Origin: Kalmanozyma brasiliensis GHG001
Taxonomy: Eukaryota > Basidiomycota > Ustilaginomycetes > Ustilaginales
DNA: 64,000 nucleotides
Direction of reading: 5' to 3'
NCBI RefSeq assembly: GCF_000497045.1
Contig: NW_015961965.1
Coordinates: forward strand, 190,779-254,778
This document shows, one piece after another, positions 12,292 through 22,098 of the stretch. The notes below the pieces were generated by a model, which was not told the DNA's origin, ran no database searches, and was given only the letters and a program-made list of their open reading frames with translations. Each line of letters starts with the position of its first letter. Within the stretch, counting starts at the first letter, position 1. Position numbers and translations under genes: made by a program.

Positions 12292-12403
12292 TACTCAGCC
12301 TCTCTTCCGCACTCACCACTCCATACTCTTATCCACTCTTACCATCTCCACTCTCACTCGCTCCTCTCCATCACAACATACCAACTTCAGATTGTAGAGC
12401 AAA

Positions 12404-13831
12404 ATGAACTGTGAGGTCTCAAGCTCTCTCGAACTTCAGGTCTTTGGACGCAACAACAACACGTTCTGTTCGCCCTTCGAGGGCCCTTACGGTCACAGCA
12501 CCAACTGTTCCGACCTCGCTCAAGCTTGCTACCAGGGCTACGTCGTCTCTCCCATGGTCATGACGGAGGACGGCAACCAGACCGTGTACGTAGGCAACTT
12601 TGACAACGACACGAAGTTCGAAGAGTGCGCCAACAAGGTCGTTGGTCCCAAGGGCTGGTTCCAGCAGAACACCAGGAGCTTCCGAGGCTGCCATCTCGCT
12701 TTCAACACCACGGACCATAAAGATCAGTTCAACTTCAATGCGGCCTGGCCAAAGCACTCGATCGAGAGCAAGTCGATCATGTTCTTCACCTACATCGCCA
12801 TCATTCTGTCGATGCTATCCTGCTTCGTCATGGTGGGCGCCACCGAGTTTCCGCAGGTGCATCACGGCCAGCACAGCCAGCAACGCCACCATCTCCCTGC
12901 TCAGCTGAAGAAGGTGGGCCACGGCTCCTTGGGAAACATCACCTTCCACCCCGAGTATCTGTCTGAGCTCCAGCCGGCGGCTCGTGGGTTCTCCGATGGA
13001 GCAGTCGCGCATAGGCTGGACAAGCGATTCGACTTTTGCACTTCGTGCGACTTGAACTTCTGGGACGAGGAGGGGTGCAAAGGCAACGTGTATCGCGTTA
13101 CGGTGTCAGAGAAGCCGCTCAACGCTATTGACTGTGCGTACCCTCTTGGCTTCTGGACGTGCAGCAATCCTGGTCTGACGGAAGGGCAGATGCTGTGGGT
13201 GAGCTCTGCGGACCCCGGCTCCACGGCCCAGTCGGTGGTAACGATGGACCAGTCCTGCTCGCCGAAGGGCCCGTCCATCAAAGCAGAGATCAAGCCACGC
13301 AGTGGATGCACATTCCTGGGCGCGGTCAAAAGCGACTTCGGACTGAGGTGCTATCCTGGTGCCGGTTCACCCTTGCGCAAGCGTGGCGTTCTCACCAAGC
13401 GCCGCGGCAATACGTGCCACGGCTTCCGGACGGACAAAGCATATGACTCGTGGTCCAACACGGTGCAAGTCAGCCCCATAGTCGACTGCTCCAACCAGGA
13501 AAAAGACTGCTCGGTCTCAACAACTAAAACGGACACGACGAGTATCGAGACTTCCTGGAGCGTTACGACCGGCGGCGAGGTCGATATTCCAGAGTTGTTC
13601 AAGTTTTCCGCCAGCTCAACATTCGGTTCAAGCTACACTGACACCGTCGCCACGGCCACCACGGAAAACTATCTAGTCAAAGCCGGCTACATGGGCTTCA
13701 TCGGCGCAACGGCTCCGGTCACCGTCTTTGAAGGTACTTTCACCAGCTGCGACGACCGCAAAGAGTACCCAGGCAGGGTCTTCGCACTCAAGAAGATGGC
13801 GCCTCAGTTCGGCATTGTCTACACCAACTAG
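12404..13831 (+). CDS. MNC-family protein C (long form, 475 aa), unknown function
   Basis: Closest in layout to MNC-A. N-domain Cys 3, 22, 35, 42, 75 and 96; Lys-flanked hydrophobic segment at about 124-146 with a possible signal-peptidase-like end (VGA); GHGSL motif near 172; LDKR at 205-208; eight-Cys module (Cys 212, 215, 225, 244, 253, 285, 302, 316); LRKR at 324-327 and TKRR at 331-334; C-terminal module with Cys 338, 362, 369 and 449 ending in IVYTN, the same ending as MNC-A. No Pro-rich linker. The dibasic sites suggest proteolytic maturation in the Golgi into up to three pieces. It starts the plus-strand arm of the cluster. Function unknown. Confidence 0.87.
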   Translation: MNCEVSSSLELQVFGRNNNTFCSPFEGPYGHSTNCSDLAQACYQGYVVSPMVMTEDGNQTVYVGNFDNDTKFEECANKVVGPKGWFQQNTRSFRGCHLAFNTTDHKDQFNFNAAWPKHSIESKSIMFFTYIAIILSMLSCFVMVGATEFPQVHHGQHSQQRHHLPAQLKKVGHGSLGNITFHPEYLSELQPAARGFSDGAVAHRLDKRFDFCTSCDLNFWDEEGCKGNVYRVTVSEKPLNAIDCAYPLGFWTCSNPGLTEGQMLWVSSADPGSTAQSVVTMDQSCSPKGPSIKAEIKPRSGCTFLGAVKSDFGLRCYPGAGSPLRKRGVLTKRRGNTCHGFRTDKAYDSWSNTVQVSPIVDCSNQEKDCSVSTTKTDTTSIETSWSVTTGGEVDIPELFKFSASSTFGSSYTDTVATATTENYLVKAGYMGFIGATAPVTVFEGTFTSCDDRKEYPGRVFALKKMAPQFGIVYTN

Positions 13832-13969
13832 ACGCCCACCTGTGGGTGGCTCTTCCTCAGCTGAAAGTCATCCCGTTGAGCGGTACCAAGCTGGCCTTGG
13901 ATACCTGCTAGATGCGATGGCTTCTCGATGCTCCGTGTCTCTTCTCTCCGTCTCTCGCTCCTCCGTATT

Positions 13970-14027
13970 CTCGTCTATGCTTCGATTTTCCCTCGTCTAT
14001 GCTTCGATTTTTCCTCGTCTATGCTTC
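13970..14027 (+). repeat. 22-bp tandem repeat downstream of MNC-C
   Basis: Three copies of CTCGTCTATGCTTC at 13970, 13992 and 14014, about 2.6 units of 22 bp. Single copies lie downstream of MNC-D (17065-17078) and, on the minus strand, MNC-A (about 1865-1879), so it is probably part of a family 3' untranslated region. Confidence 0.75.
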
Positions 14028-14344
14028 ATTGTCCGTCGTCAATCTTAGCGCGAGACGCTCACTCCACTCAACTTCAAACGTCTGATGTGTCTCGGAGTCC
14101 TTGGCTCGAAGTCCAATTGATATGCGACGACAACTGATAGGCCAAGTCCGTTGTGGGCCAACCAGTGCATATGCAAGATGAGGATCGCCGAAAGGCATCT
14201 ATAGAGGTGAGTTGCGCGCTCTCTCGCCGCTCGTCCTCGTGTTTGTGTTCGCCCTGCCCGATGAAGATGTGAAGAAAGAACAATAGAAGCTCGACGGTGC
14301 AGGACCGACGTGTGCGAGGTCAACTAGTCGAGCATTAGCATACG

Positions 14345-14860
14345 CAATTCGATGGTCAGAAGATTCTTGACGCTTGATCTTGTAACAATTTGTGAACCTC
14401 AAAGTTGTGACGATCAATGATCGACAATGACGAGTTCGACAAGATGATTCGGCGCGTCGGACGAGTCGGCTCACAGCCGACGTCCATGTACGCAGCCGGA
14501 AAGCCCGAACGTTTGCGCTGTAGCACACACAAGCTTCCGGACGATCATTTCGGCGGGGCGTCCATCTCAATGTTGAGCGCCACTGGTCTAACTCAAGCTT
14601 CCTGTCGGCCATGTGCTTGTGGAACGTCTGCCTGCCTTCTGTCCTTCAGAGAACAGGATGCACCGGCCGACGACGGCCAGTCCGATGACCACGGCGAGCA
14701 CCGCATGTCAGGCTCGGTTGGACGAAAAGGATCTTACCGAGAACCCTGCGACATTGTAAATGCTTGCGTCCGCGCGATTCAATTAACTCCAGGCGCATGT
14801 CTTGACGTCGACGTCGACAAACATCATAATTGCCTACACTTTGCTTTGTCCAAGGTGTCT
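14345..14860 (+). repeat. Degenerate dispersed repeat, copy 2
   Basis: Matches 3955-4430 in the same orientation. Landmarks: ATGATCGACAATGACG at 14417, GTACGCAGCCGG near 14489, GGACGATCATTTCGGCGG near 14539, ACCACGGCGAGCACCGCATG near 14688, CTTGACGTCGACGTCGACAAAC near 14802 (core GACGTCGACGTCGACAAA). Orientation relative to the neighbouring MNC gene differs from copy 1, so it did not simply travel with the gene. Confidence 0.55.
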
Positions 14861-15184
14861 TCGGCGTCAGAAGTCGCAGCTGTCCGTCACTAAAGTCCCT
14901 GCAATATCTTTTCCTCCTTCTTAGGCGTCGGACGAAAGCGAGTCGCAAACGAACGTCGATCGTTGTTTGTTCCAGATCTATGACATTGGCCACGACCCTG
15001 CGCCTCATCGTGGAAACGCGTGCGTCAGGAATGCAGTCAGAATCGACAGAAAGGGCGCTCATCTTTGCGCCCGACGCTATACCGCGCACGCCGTTTGTGC
15101 TGAAGCATTCGAAACGCACGTCTGACCTGCTGAACAGTACCGCACATCATCTTCACTGAATCGCTATCACTGACTACGATGGGA

Positions 15185-15202
15185 CCCGAAAGACATAAAG
15201 CC
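15185..15202 (+). promoter_or_regulatory. Core promoter of MNC-D
   Basis: CCCGAAAGACATAAAGCC, a weaker match to the GAAAGG-N-TATA-like block of MNC-A, -C and -F, about 100 nt before the start codon. Confidence 0.5.
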
Positions 15203-15297
15203 ACCGTGATCGACTCTTCTCTTCTCTCTGCATTCATCGCTCCAGACAGCCGTTCACTTTCCTCCTTCTCTCAAGCCAAACCCCATTCCCCAAAAAG

Positions 15298-16671
15298 ATG
15301 ATTTGTGCCCTTGATCACGACCTCTACCTTCAACTATTTGGCACCAACGAGCGCTGCTCTCCCTTTGGCGGTATGGGTCACCACACCAACTGTAGCAAGC
15401 TTGCTGAGGCCTGCTACAAGGGCTACGTTGCCACGCCTCCGATCAACACAACGTATGGCCTGCAGGTCCTCTTTGCCGGTACCATCGAAGACAATCAGAA
15501 GCTGGCAGAGTGCGTCGAAACTCGCCTGGGCAATTCCATCTCCTACGAGAATGGCTTTACGAGCAACTTGGGCTGTCAGCTTACGCTCAACAGGTCTACC
15601 ATCGGCGTTGATCGCAGCACGAACGCGGCCTGGCCGAAACATTCGACTAAGAACAAGGTCCCTACGTTCTTCACGTACTTGGCCATCTTCCTTTCGATCA
15701 TTTCGTGCTTCACCATGGTGACCGCTGCGGAGCCTTTCAAGACTCACTGGCCCCACCGCGGCCGTCTCCAACCCGGTCAGCTGCGAAAGCTGGGTCACGG
15801 CTCGTGGGACAACATGACGTATCACACCAATGATGACGGTCAGCTGCAGACGATGCATCACGGTTCTTCTGGCAAAACCCTCCGCCCAATCATGAACACG
15901 CAGGCGGACATGTGCCCGGAGTGTGATCTTCTGTTCTGGGACGGACCTCATTGCACGGGGAACTTCTACCGCCTGATGAGCGAGGCGGAGCCGGTTGACG
16001 GCAAGTGCGACTTCCCAGTAGGCCGTTTCGGATGCGCAAACTTGGGTTTGAAGCCTAACGCCATCCTCTGGGTGAGCCCTGGCAATCGCGATTCACCCTC
16101 GGAGGCGATCGTGACGATTGATCAGTCGTGCCCGCCCAAGCCCAACGGAGGAACCGCGATCAAGCCGCACGGCCATTGCGTGCCCCTGGGCACCGTCAGC
16201 GGCGGCGAAGGCCTAACGTGCTATTTTGCCGGCGGCTCGCCCATGCGCAAGCGTCGATTGTCTAACGGCTGCGATAACTTTGTAACGGAGTCCCATTACG
16301 AGTCGCAGTCTGGCATCGAACGTGTCAGCCCCACCATCGACTGCACGAGCAGCACCTCAGACTGCACTGTCCAGGCCACTCAGTCAAAGACCCATACGAT
16401 TCAGAGCTCCTGGTCTTTAGACAACGGCGGGGAGTTCTTTAGTCTCTCGGTCCACGCCATCTTTGGTCAAGAGTACAGCGATGAGGTAACAACGGGCTTG
16501 AGTGAGAGCTTCGTCATCGGATCAGGATATATGGGCTACATAGGCGCCTATACGCCGGTAACTGTGTTTGTTGGCACTTTCACCGGGTGCGACGACGGCA
16601 TTGACAAGCACGGCCGGGCCTTTGCTATTAAAGACGAGGTTCACTACCGTCTAGTCAACACCAATTGGTGA
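15298..16671 (+). CDS. MNC-family protein D (long form, 457 aa), unknown function
   Basis: Begins MIC rather than MNC. N-domain Cys 3, 20, 32, 39, 72 and 93 with CSPFGGMGHHTNC; hydrophobic segment at about 122-142 after the KHSTKNK flank, with no Met just before it, which argues against translation starting there. GHGSW motif near 167, a GQLQT..HGSSG motif near 181; no LDKR before the eight-Cys module (Cys 206, 209, 219, 237, 246, 278, 294, 308); MRKRR at 316-320; C-terminal module with Cys 325, 349, 356 and 431 and a CDD motif. The DNA on both sides carries family promoter and 3' tracts. Function unknown. Confidence 0.86.
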   Translation: MICALDHDLYLQLFGTNERCSPFGGMGHHTNCSKLAEACYKGYVATPPINTTYGLQVLFAGTIEDNQKLAECVETRLGNSISYENGFTSNLGCQLTLNRSTIGVDRSTNAAWPKHSTKNKVPTFFTYLAIFLSIISCFTMVTAAEPFKTHWPHRGRLQPGQLRKLGHGSWDNMTYHTNDDGQLQTMHHGSSGKTLRPIMNTQADMCPECDLLFWDGPHCTGNFYRLMSEAEPVDGKCDFPVGRFGCANLGLKPNAILWVSPGNRDSPSEAIVTIDQSCPPKPNGGTAIKPHGHCVPLGTVSGGEGLTCYFAGGSPMRKRRLSNGCDNFVTESHYESQSGIERVSPTIDCTSSTSDCTVQATQSKTHTIQSSWSLDNGGEFFSLSVHAIFGQEYSDEVTTGLSESFVIGSGYMGYIGAYTPVTVFVGTFTGCDDGIDKHGRAFAIKDEVHYRLVNTNW

Positions 16672-17606
16672 AACCAACGCCGCACTTGTTTCGAGATTCG
16701 GCACTTATGACCTCGTTCGAGCTGGGTCTCTTTCTGACGACATGTCCACTCGTTTGAGGCGTTCTTCGCGCCTAGCTCGCTTCATTCCCTTCCAGCGTTT
16801 TGCCGGCTTCACTTCGATACATTTTCACTTTCCGAGACGCCGATCCCGACTCCCAGCCATCTTGTCAAAATGCTTTGGAGTTGTCATGAAAGCCACAATC
16901 GGCGAAGCTACAAGCTGGTCTTGTAGCCGACTCGATGCTTTGCTCCTTCGCGCTAGAATATCTGTTTCGTTCATGCTTCGTTTATGCTCCGTTCATGCTC
17001 GCCTTTGCTTTCCCATCCTCCCCATTCAAAGTCCATTTCTATGCGTCCTCACTTTATCTTCTTGCTCGTCTATGCTTCATTTGACGGCTGGCGCATGCTT
17101 CATCTCGTTCTTTCAATTCAATTTAAGCTTTTTCTCTCCCCACACACTTTGTCTATCGAGCATAGAAAGCTTTGGCGCAGTCTGACCAAGCTTTTCAGAT
17201 GCGCATCGGAACATTTCTGCGCCCGTCAACGTTGCCGTTAGTTGTCCGAGCTTAATGTGCAAGTTGAACAATAGCAAAGAGACAACACGAACGCGTTGCG
17301 CAGGTGGGATCTTTGGCACAGCCTTGCGTAGCACGGAACAAAGACGGGCGGCGGGAGAACCGGCTGCGAATGCGTGTCACTGGCGAAACGCCCTTGACTG
17401 AACGCCGTCCCAGCCCAGAGTGAGGCGCTGGACAGGACAATGCTTTGACGCTTGCGCAGATTACTATTCTGACTGCGCTACGCTGCTTACAGAAGACATG
17501 AAAGGCTCGATTCAATTACTTCCGTCCCTCCCTTCTTCACTGAACCATCCCAACCTCAGTCCGCTGCTGTTCCTCCCTTCAGATCAAACCCTCATCGATC
17601 AGCAAG
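16672..17606. other. Intergenic between MNC-D and MNC-E
   Basis: Downstream of MNC-D are ATGCTTC-rich repeats (16967-17002), a CTCGTCTATGCTTC copy (17065) and a TTCAATTCAATTT tract near 17112. Upstream of MNC-E is the element at 17312-17343. No gene seen. Confidence 0.5.
17312..17343 (+). promoter_or_regulatory. Conserved upstream element of MNC-E
   Basis: TTTGGCACAGCCTTGCGTAG followed by CACGGAACAAAG. About 265 nt before the MNC-E start and nearly identical to 19144-19175 before MNC-F; a diverged version lies at 11632-11665 before MNC-C. Could be a binding site or simply inherited in a duplication. Confidence 0.55.
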
Positions 17607-18641
17607 ATGAATTGCGTGCCCGACTACGATCACTGGGTAACCCAGTTTGGGACCAACGAGCGCTGTTCTCCCTTCGGCGGCATGGGTCATTACACGAACT
17701 GCACCAAGCTCGCCGAGACCTGCTACAAGGGTTTCGTTGCCTCGCCTCCTGTCAACACAACCTACGGTCCTCAGGTCTTCTACGTGGGCAACGTCGAAGA
17801 CAACCTCAAGTTCGAAGAGTGCGTCAATGGCCTCGGTCAAGTCGTTCATTACGAGCCTGGCTTCACGAGCGACCGCGGCTGTCAGCTTACTTTCAACAGC
17901 TTGAGCAACAACAGTGTCCTCAATACCAACGCGGCCTGGCCAAAGAACTCTTTCAAAAGCAAGAGCACCGTGCTCTTCACGTACCTGGCCGTCTTTCTTT
18001 GCTTCACCGTGATGGTCGCCGCCCGACCCTTCATTGCGGACGGCCAGCCTTCGGATCAGCTGCAGAGGCTCGGCAGCGGCTGGTGTGACAAGATCATGGA
18101 CCACATCGAAGCGGGGGGCCAGCTGCGGACGACGGGTCACGGTGTTTCTGGTAACATGGTCCGCTCCACGGTGAACGAATCGGCCAACACGTCAGACCTT
18201 CGCGTTGATTACTCGTCCTTGCGCAAGCGTGGCCAGGTAGGATGCAAGAGCTTTGTTTGGGATTACCGAAACGAGACGCAGTCCGGCACCGAACGAGTCG
18301 GCCCGACCATCGACTGCCGTAATTGCTTCTCTCCCGCCACCACCCAGGTCGATCAGACCAATGTGACGCTCAAGAGCATCTGGCAGACGTCTGACGCCAG
18401 CGCCAAGGTATCTGACTTCTCGGTCCGTGGTCTGGGTCCGTCGTACCGCGACGAGGTCAAGACCGGGGCGACGCCGACCTTCTCCATCGGCGCAGGATAC
18501 ATGGGCTATGTCGCCGCCTATGCCCCCGCAACCGTCTTCGTGGGCAGATTCACTGAGTGCGACGACCGCATCGACAAGCCTGGTCGCGTCTTCGCCATCA
18601 GGAACCAGGTGAACTACCGCGTTGTCAATACCAACGCTTGA
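17607..18641 (+). CDS. MNC-family protein E (short form, 344 aa), unknown function
   Basis: Has the N-domain (Cys 3, 20, 32, 39, 72, 92), a hydrophobic segment at about 121-139 after KNSFKSK, a diverged post-membrane motif, LRKR at 205-208 and the C-terminal module (Cys 213, 237, 240, 318; VFVGRFTECDD). It lacks the whole eight-Cys module found in A, C and D. The join falls at the dibasic site, so the missing module corresponds to one predicted Kex2 product. N-domain and C-module are closest to MNC-D, its upstream neighbour, which suggests tandem duplication followed by module loss. Confidence 0.85.
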   Translation: MNCVPDYDHWVTQFGTNERCSPFGGMGHYTNCTKLAETCYKGFVASPPVNTTYGPQVFYVGNVEDNLKFEECVNGLGQVVHYEPGFTSDRGCQLTFNSLSNNSVLNTNAAWPKNSFKSKSTVLFTYLAVFLCFTVMVAARPFIADGQPSDQLQRLGSGWCDKIMDHIEAGGQLRTTGHGVSGNMVRSTVNESANTSDLRVDYSSLRKRGQVGCKSFVWDYRNETQSGTERVGPTIDCRNCFSPATTQVDQTNVTLKSIWQTSDASAKVSDFSVRGLGPSYRDEVKTGATPTFSIGAGYMGYVAAYAPATVFVGRFTECDDRIDKPGRVFAIRNQVNYRVVNTNA

Positions 18642-19143
18642 TGCACTCGCAATACCTACAATGCAAGACCCTCACGCTTCATCTCGACTCATCTGGGCTC
18701 CATTCTCTTCATCTTCCTCAATCCACGCTTCAACGATTCGCTGCCCTTCATGTTCAATTCAATTTCATCTCCTTTTCTTTCCCCCACATGCTCTGCGGGG
18801 CGATTGAAGGAAGGCGACGTCGAGAACAGCCTTGAAGGAGTGCAACTGCTTGGATTGCGAGAAAAGTCATTCTCGGTGCTGCTGACCGATAGGAGAGAGA
18901 CGAGGATGCCAAGGGAGCCTGTGGGCGCGCCGACTCGGTCGGCCTTGATCCTCGACCCTCGCAACACAAGAGCAGCGACGAGTCGGCGTCAAGTTTGTTT
19001 TAACGCAGAAAGGATACTGTATTTCATCTGCGCGCGTCGACGTCGCCATGAATGACCCGAGCCGAGCCTGCACGTCCCCACGCCCACCCTTGACAAAGCC
19101 GTGCGCAGCACCCGAATAGCTGGAAGATTGTCCGAACAACGAC

Positions 19144-19175
19144 TTTGGCACAGCCTTGCGCAGCACTGAACAGAG
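19144..19175 (+). promoter_or_regulatory. Conserved upstream element of MNC-F
   Basis: TTTGGCACAGCCTTGCGCAG followed by CACTGAACAGAG, about 285 nt before the start; pairs with 17312-17343. A partial GCCGTGCGCAGCACCCGAA copy sits near 19098. Confidence 0.55.
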
Positions 19176-19343
19176 CGGAAAGGTGGGAAGTTCGCCGTCC
19201 AAAGTTGCCTTCTTCTGCGCTCAGCCCTGGACCGGATGTTGTATCAGCCGGCTAATTGAAAGCATGCACAGCACAGCTTCAGCGCTCTGGACAGCACAAT
19301 GCCTTGATGATTGCCCGAACGCATGTCCCAACTGCGGCTGGTC

Positions 19344-19362
19344 TCGAAAGGGATAAAAAGGA
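19344..19362 (+). promoter_or_regulatory. Core promoter of MNC-F
   Basis: TCGAAAGGGATAAAAAGGA, about 100 nt before the start codon; same GAAAGG-plus-TATA arrangement as MNC-A and MNC-C. Confidence 0.6.
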
Positions 19363-19460
19363 CCTCCAATTGACCTCGTCTGTTCCTTTACATCCATCGA
19401 TCCACACTCCCAACCACTCACGTCCATTTCTCTAAAGACAAGCCGTCACCCGCCAGCAAG

Positions 19461-20435
19461 ATGAACTGTGTGGTGCGCTGCGACAATGCTCAGCCCTTCA
19501 ACTGCAACGACGCCGCCGAGACCTGCTTCCAGGACGTCTATTCCACGCCTTTCGATCCCACGACTAATGTCGAGCAGATCGTCGCCGACGGCGGTCCTGG
19601 AAAAGATTTCGAGTGGGTCATGTGCATCGAATCGAGGCTGGTGGGAACGACCATCCAGAACGACACGTGTCATCTCAACGTCAACGGTGCTACCGTCGAC
19701 ATCGACAGCCAGCCCAATTCGGCGTGGTCGAAGCATCCGATCAAGGGCAAGGGCAGCATGTTCTTCGCGTACCTGGCCATCTTCCTTTGCCTCACCATGG
19801 TGATTGCCGCCGCGCCCTTCGAAGCTGGACGCCGCTACACCGGTCAGCTGCAGCAGCTGGGTGACGGCTCGTGGGTCAACATCACTCATCCTACCCAGGG
19901 CGACGGTCGCCTGCAGACCGTGGCTGGCAGTCCTTCCGGCCACACTTCGCTTCCTATGATGTACGATTCGACCAACATGTCAGGCTCTTCGACTGATGCC
20001 TTGCGCTCGGGCAACAAGCGTCCGACAATCTGCAAGGGGTTTGCTTGGGACCACTTCCACGTATCGCAGACCGCCGAGACGGTTGCCAGCGACACGGTCG
20101 ACTGCCGCGGTAGTGAAGTCGCCTGCACTGTCAACATCACTCAGGGTATCAAGATTGCGACCGTCCTGCAGCCAGACGAAGCTGGCGCCAGGGTGGCAGG
20201 CTTCTCGCCGAAGGCACTGGCTTCCGGGTTGGAAGACGCCCTACCCGTCAACGAGATTGTCAAAAACCTGACTGTGGCCCAAGACTTCAAGGGTCATGTG
20301 GCCGCTAGGGCTCCTACGATGGTGTACGAGGGCAACTTCACCGACTGTGACGACGGCTCCGAGAAGCCCGGCCGCGTCTTGGCAGTCAAACGTCCACTCA
20401 GCTACCGTCTCATCTCGTACGACGACGACGAATGA
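19461..20435 (+). CDS. MNC-family protein F (short, most diverged, 324 aa)
   Basis: The most diverged copy. The N-domain is shorter (Cys 3, 7, 15, 22, 55, 70) and lacks the CSPFGG...H motif. Hydrophobic segment at about 99-118 after KHPIKGK; GDGSW at 134-138; NKR at 185-187; C-terminal module with Cys 191, 215, 222 and 296 (YEGNFTDCDD), ending in an acidic DDDE tail where the others end NTN or YTN. No eight-Cys module. It is the last recognisable member of the array. Function unknown. Confidence 0.83.
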   Translation: MNCVVRCDNAQPFNCNDAAETCFQDVYSTPFDPTTNVEQIVADGGPGKDFEWVMCIESRLVGTTIQNDTCHLNVNGATVDIDSQPNSAWSKHPIKGKGSMFFAYLAIFLCLTMVIAAAPFEAGRRYTGQLQQLGDGSWVNITHPTQGDGRLQTVAGSPSGHTSLPMMYDSTNMSGSSTDALRSGNKRPTICKGFAWDHFHVSQTAETVASDTVDCRGSEVACTVNITQGIKIATVLQPDEAGARVAGFSPKALASGLEDALPVNEIVKNLTVAQDFKGHVAARAPTMVYEGNFTDCDDGSEKPGRVLAVKRPLSYRLISYDDDE

Positions 20436-22098
20436 AGCGATCGCCGTAGCCTGACCGACTGCAAGACGCTGACGATCCGACAGGACTGCCTGTTCCGGTC
20501 AACGTGGCCTCGTCACCAACCCAAATGTCCCGTTCCACTCTGTCTTCCCCTTTTATCAAATCGCTCCCTCTACTTGAGCTGATCGCTCAAGCTTCGTTAC
20601 AATTCAAACCCCTTTCTCTCTCCAAGTTCAGGCTGTCCAGAAGAGCGGTTGAGTCGCACTGTGTGGTGAAAGTGCAGAGTCAGACGGGTTTCATGGGCAG
20701 CCCAGACTGTCTAGACGTCCCACCTCATGACTGTACTCAGGAAACGCTTGACGGCCCGCGATCTATGAAGTGAGGAGACTGGTCAAGGTCATGATCGTCA
20801 AACGATTTGAGAAGAGCCAGATCGGGGCTGACGACGACGAACCCGATGAGAGAATTCGAAGAAACCGAGGGAGGAGGAGAAGGGCGCGAGAGGTGTCAGC
20901 CAAATCGAGCACCGGAGCGGAGAGTGAAAAGTGACAGCGCACCGAAAAAGCGAGGCGCGCTGCCAACGCATCCGAGCGAGCGGAAATCGAAATCTGTACC
21001 TTTGGAAGCAGATCACGCTCGGCTAACTCTCTCGAATGGAAGCATCGCCTCGCCTTTCCTACGCCCAGTCTGTCCCTGAAAGCGATCGCTGGCAGCGACG
21101 GTGCGAGACCGAAAGCGGTTCAGCTCAAGCCAAGAAGCCGAGAGAATGCTTTGACCCTCTCGCATTGGCATTGTCAGCACAGCACATTGGACGCGAAAAG
21201 TGATGCAGAAAGTCTCGCTTTGATGCACGCTTGGGGCGCAAGCGGGCAACCATCTGCCGTTGCTTTGTTGCTTGCTGCACGCACACACACCAACCTTGTC
21301 GACCCAAGCTCAATGCGATCACTGCAGTGCATGGTCGACAAAGGGAACCCTCTCGAGCTGTCACCTTTCTTGGCTCTGCTCAAAGGGTTCGGACAAAAGG
21401 GCTGGACTGCAACACGCTCGGGCTGGGAAATTTGGAGTTGTTTGGGCATGTGAGCAGTCTGGAAGCGAGAGACTCCTAAATTTTGACAGCAACGCCGAAG
21501 TCGGATTTGAATTGGTGCAGATTCGCCTTCTCTAAAGTCACAGCGCAGCAGCAATTCTTGACAAGCACATGCAGCCGTGCAGCTGACATTCGAATCGCGT
21601 TCCGAGGCATGTCCCAGCTTTGCGTCTGACTTGAGAGAACAAAGAGGCGCTTCGCTGTTGACTCGGCTATGATAGGTGGGTTGTCACAAATGCACAAGCA
21701 AGGAGCAGCAGAGTGCAGTGTTGGTCTCGGAAAGCCTGAGACACACCTGAATGGGCTCTGCTGACAAGCGCAGGCAGGTCCTGCTCAGCGCTGCCCTCCC
21801 CACCTTTTTGGTTTGAAGGACCTCCTCGACGATGCTTTGATCCCTTCTTTAGGCCCGTTCCTTCCCTCTTCCCTTCTCCTTCCATCATCTCTCATCTCTC
21901 TTCCCCGTAACACGCAACCTTCTTTGGCTGGTCCATATAGAGGTTCCTTCATTCCCACCTTCCTACCACCAACACTTGATCTCTCGTCTCTCTCTCTCAC
22001 TCTAGACGCCTTTCGTTGTTACCCTTTCCCTTTCATTTGCATCGCACGTTTTCTTTGATAGAATCTCTCGCTCCGCAACGCATCGCATCCCATACATC
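20436..22098. other. Intergenic between MNC array and lysozyme-like gene
   Basis: About 1.7 kb with no supported gene; frames reach about 126 codons without features. The last 250 nt are pyrimidine-rich with a CCATATAGAGG TATA-like sequence near 21938, about 160 nt before the next start. Confidence 0.5.

Larger units (their letters stand above)
11296..12403. other. Intergenic before MNC-C with repeat copies
   Basis: Contains the GST-HIS6 promoter, an element at 11632-11665 resembling ones before MNC-E and MNC-F, two minus-oriented repeat fragments, and the MNC-C core promoter near 12262. No supported gene. Confidence 0.5.
13832..15297. other. Intergenic between MNC-C and MNC-D
   Basis: Holds the 22-bp tandem repeat at 13970-14027, the degenerate repeat at 14345-14860 and the MNC-D promoter. 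No supported gene; the 158-codon plus-strand frame at 14417-14893 coincides with the repeat. Confidence 0.5.
18642..19460. other. Intergenic between MNC-E and MNC-F
   Basis: The MNC-E 3' flank holds TTCAATTCAATTTCATCTCC near 18752, resembling downstream MNC-A sequence. The MNC-F promoter holds the 19144 element and the core at 19344-19362. No gene seen. Confidence 0.5.

Noticed and set aside
14417..14893. 158-codon plus-strand frame as a real gene
   Set aside because: It coincides with the degenerate repeat, and its relation to copy 1 at 3955-4430 breaks frame after 28 codons, so it looks like a relic.
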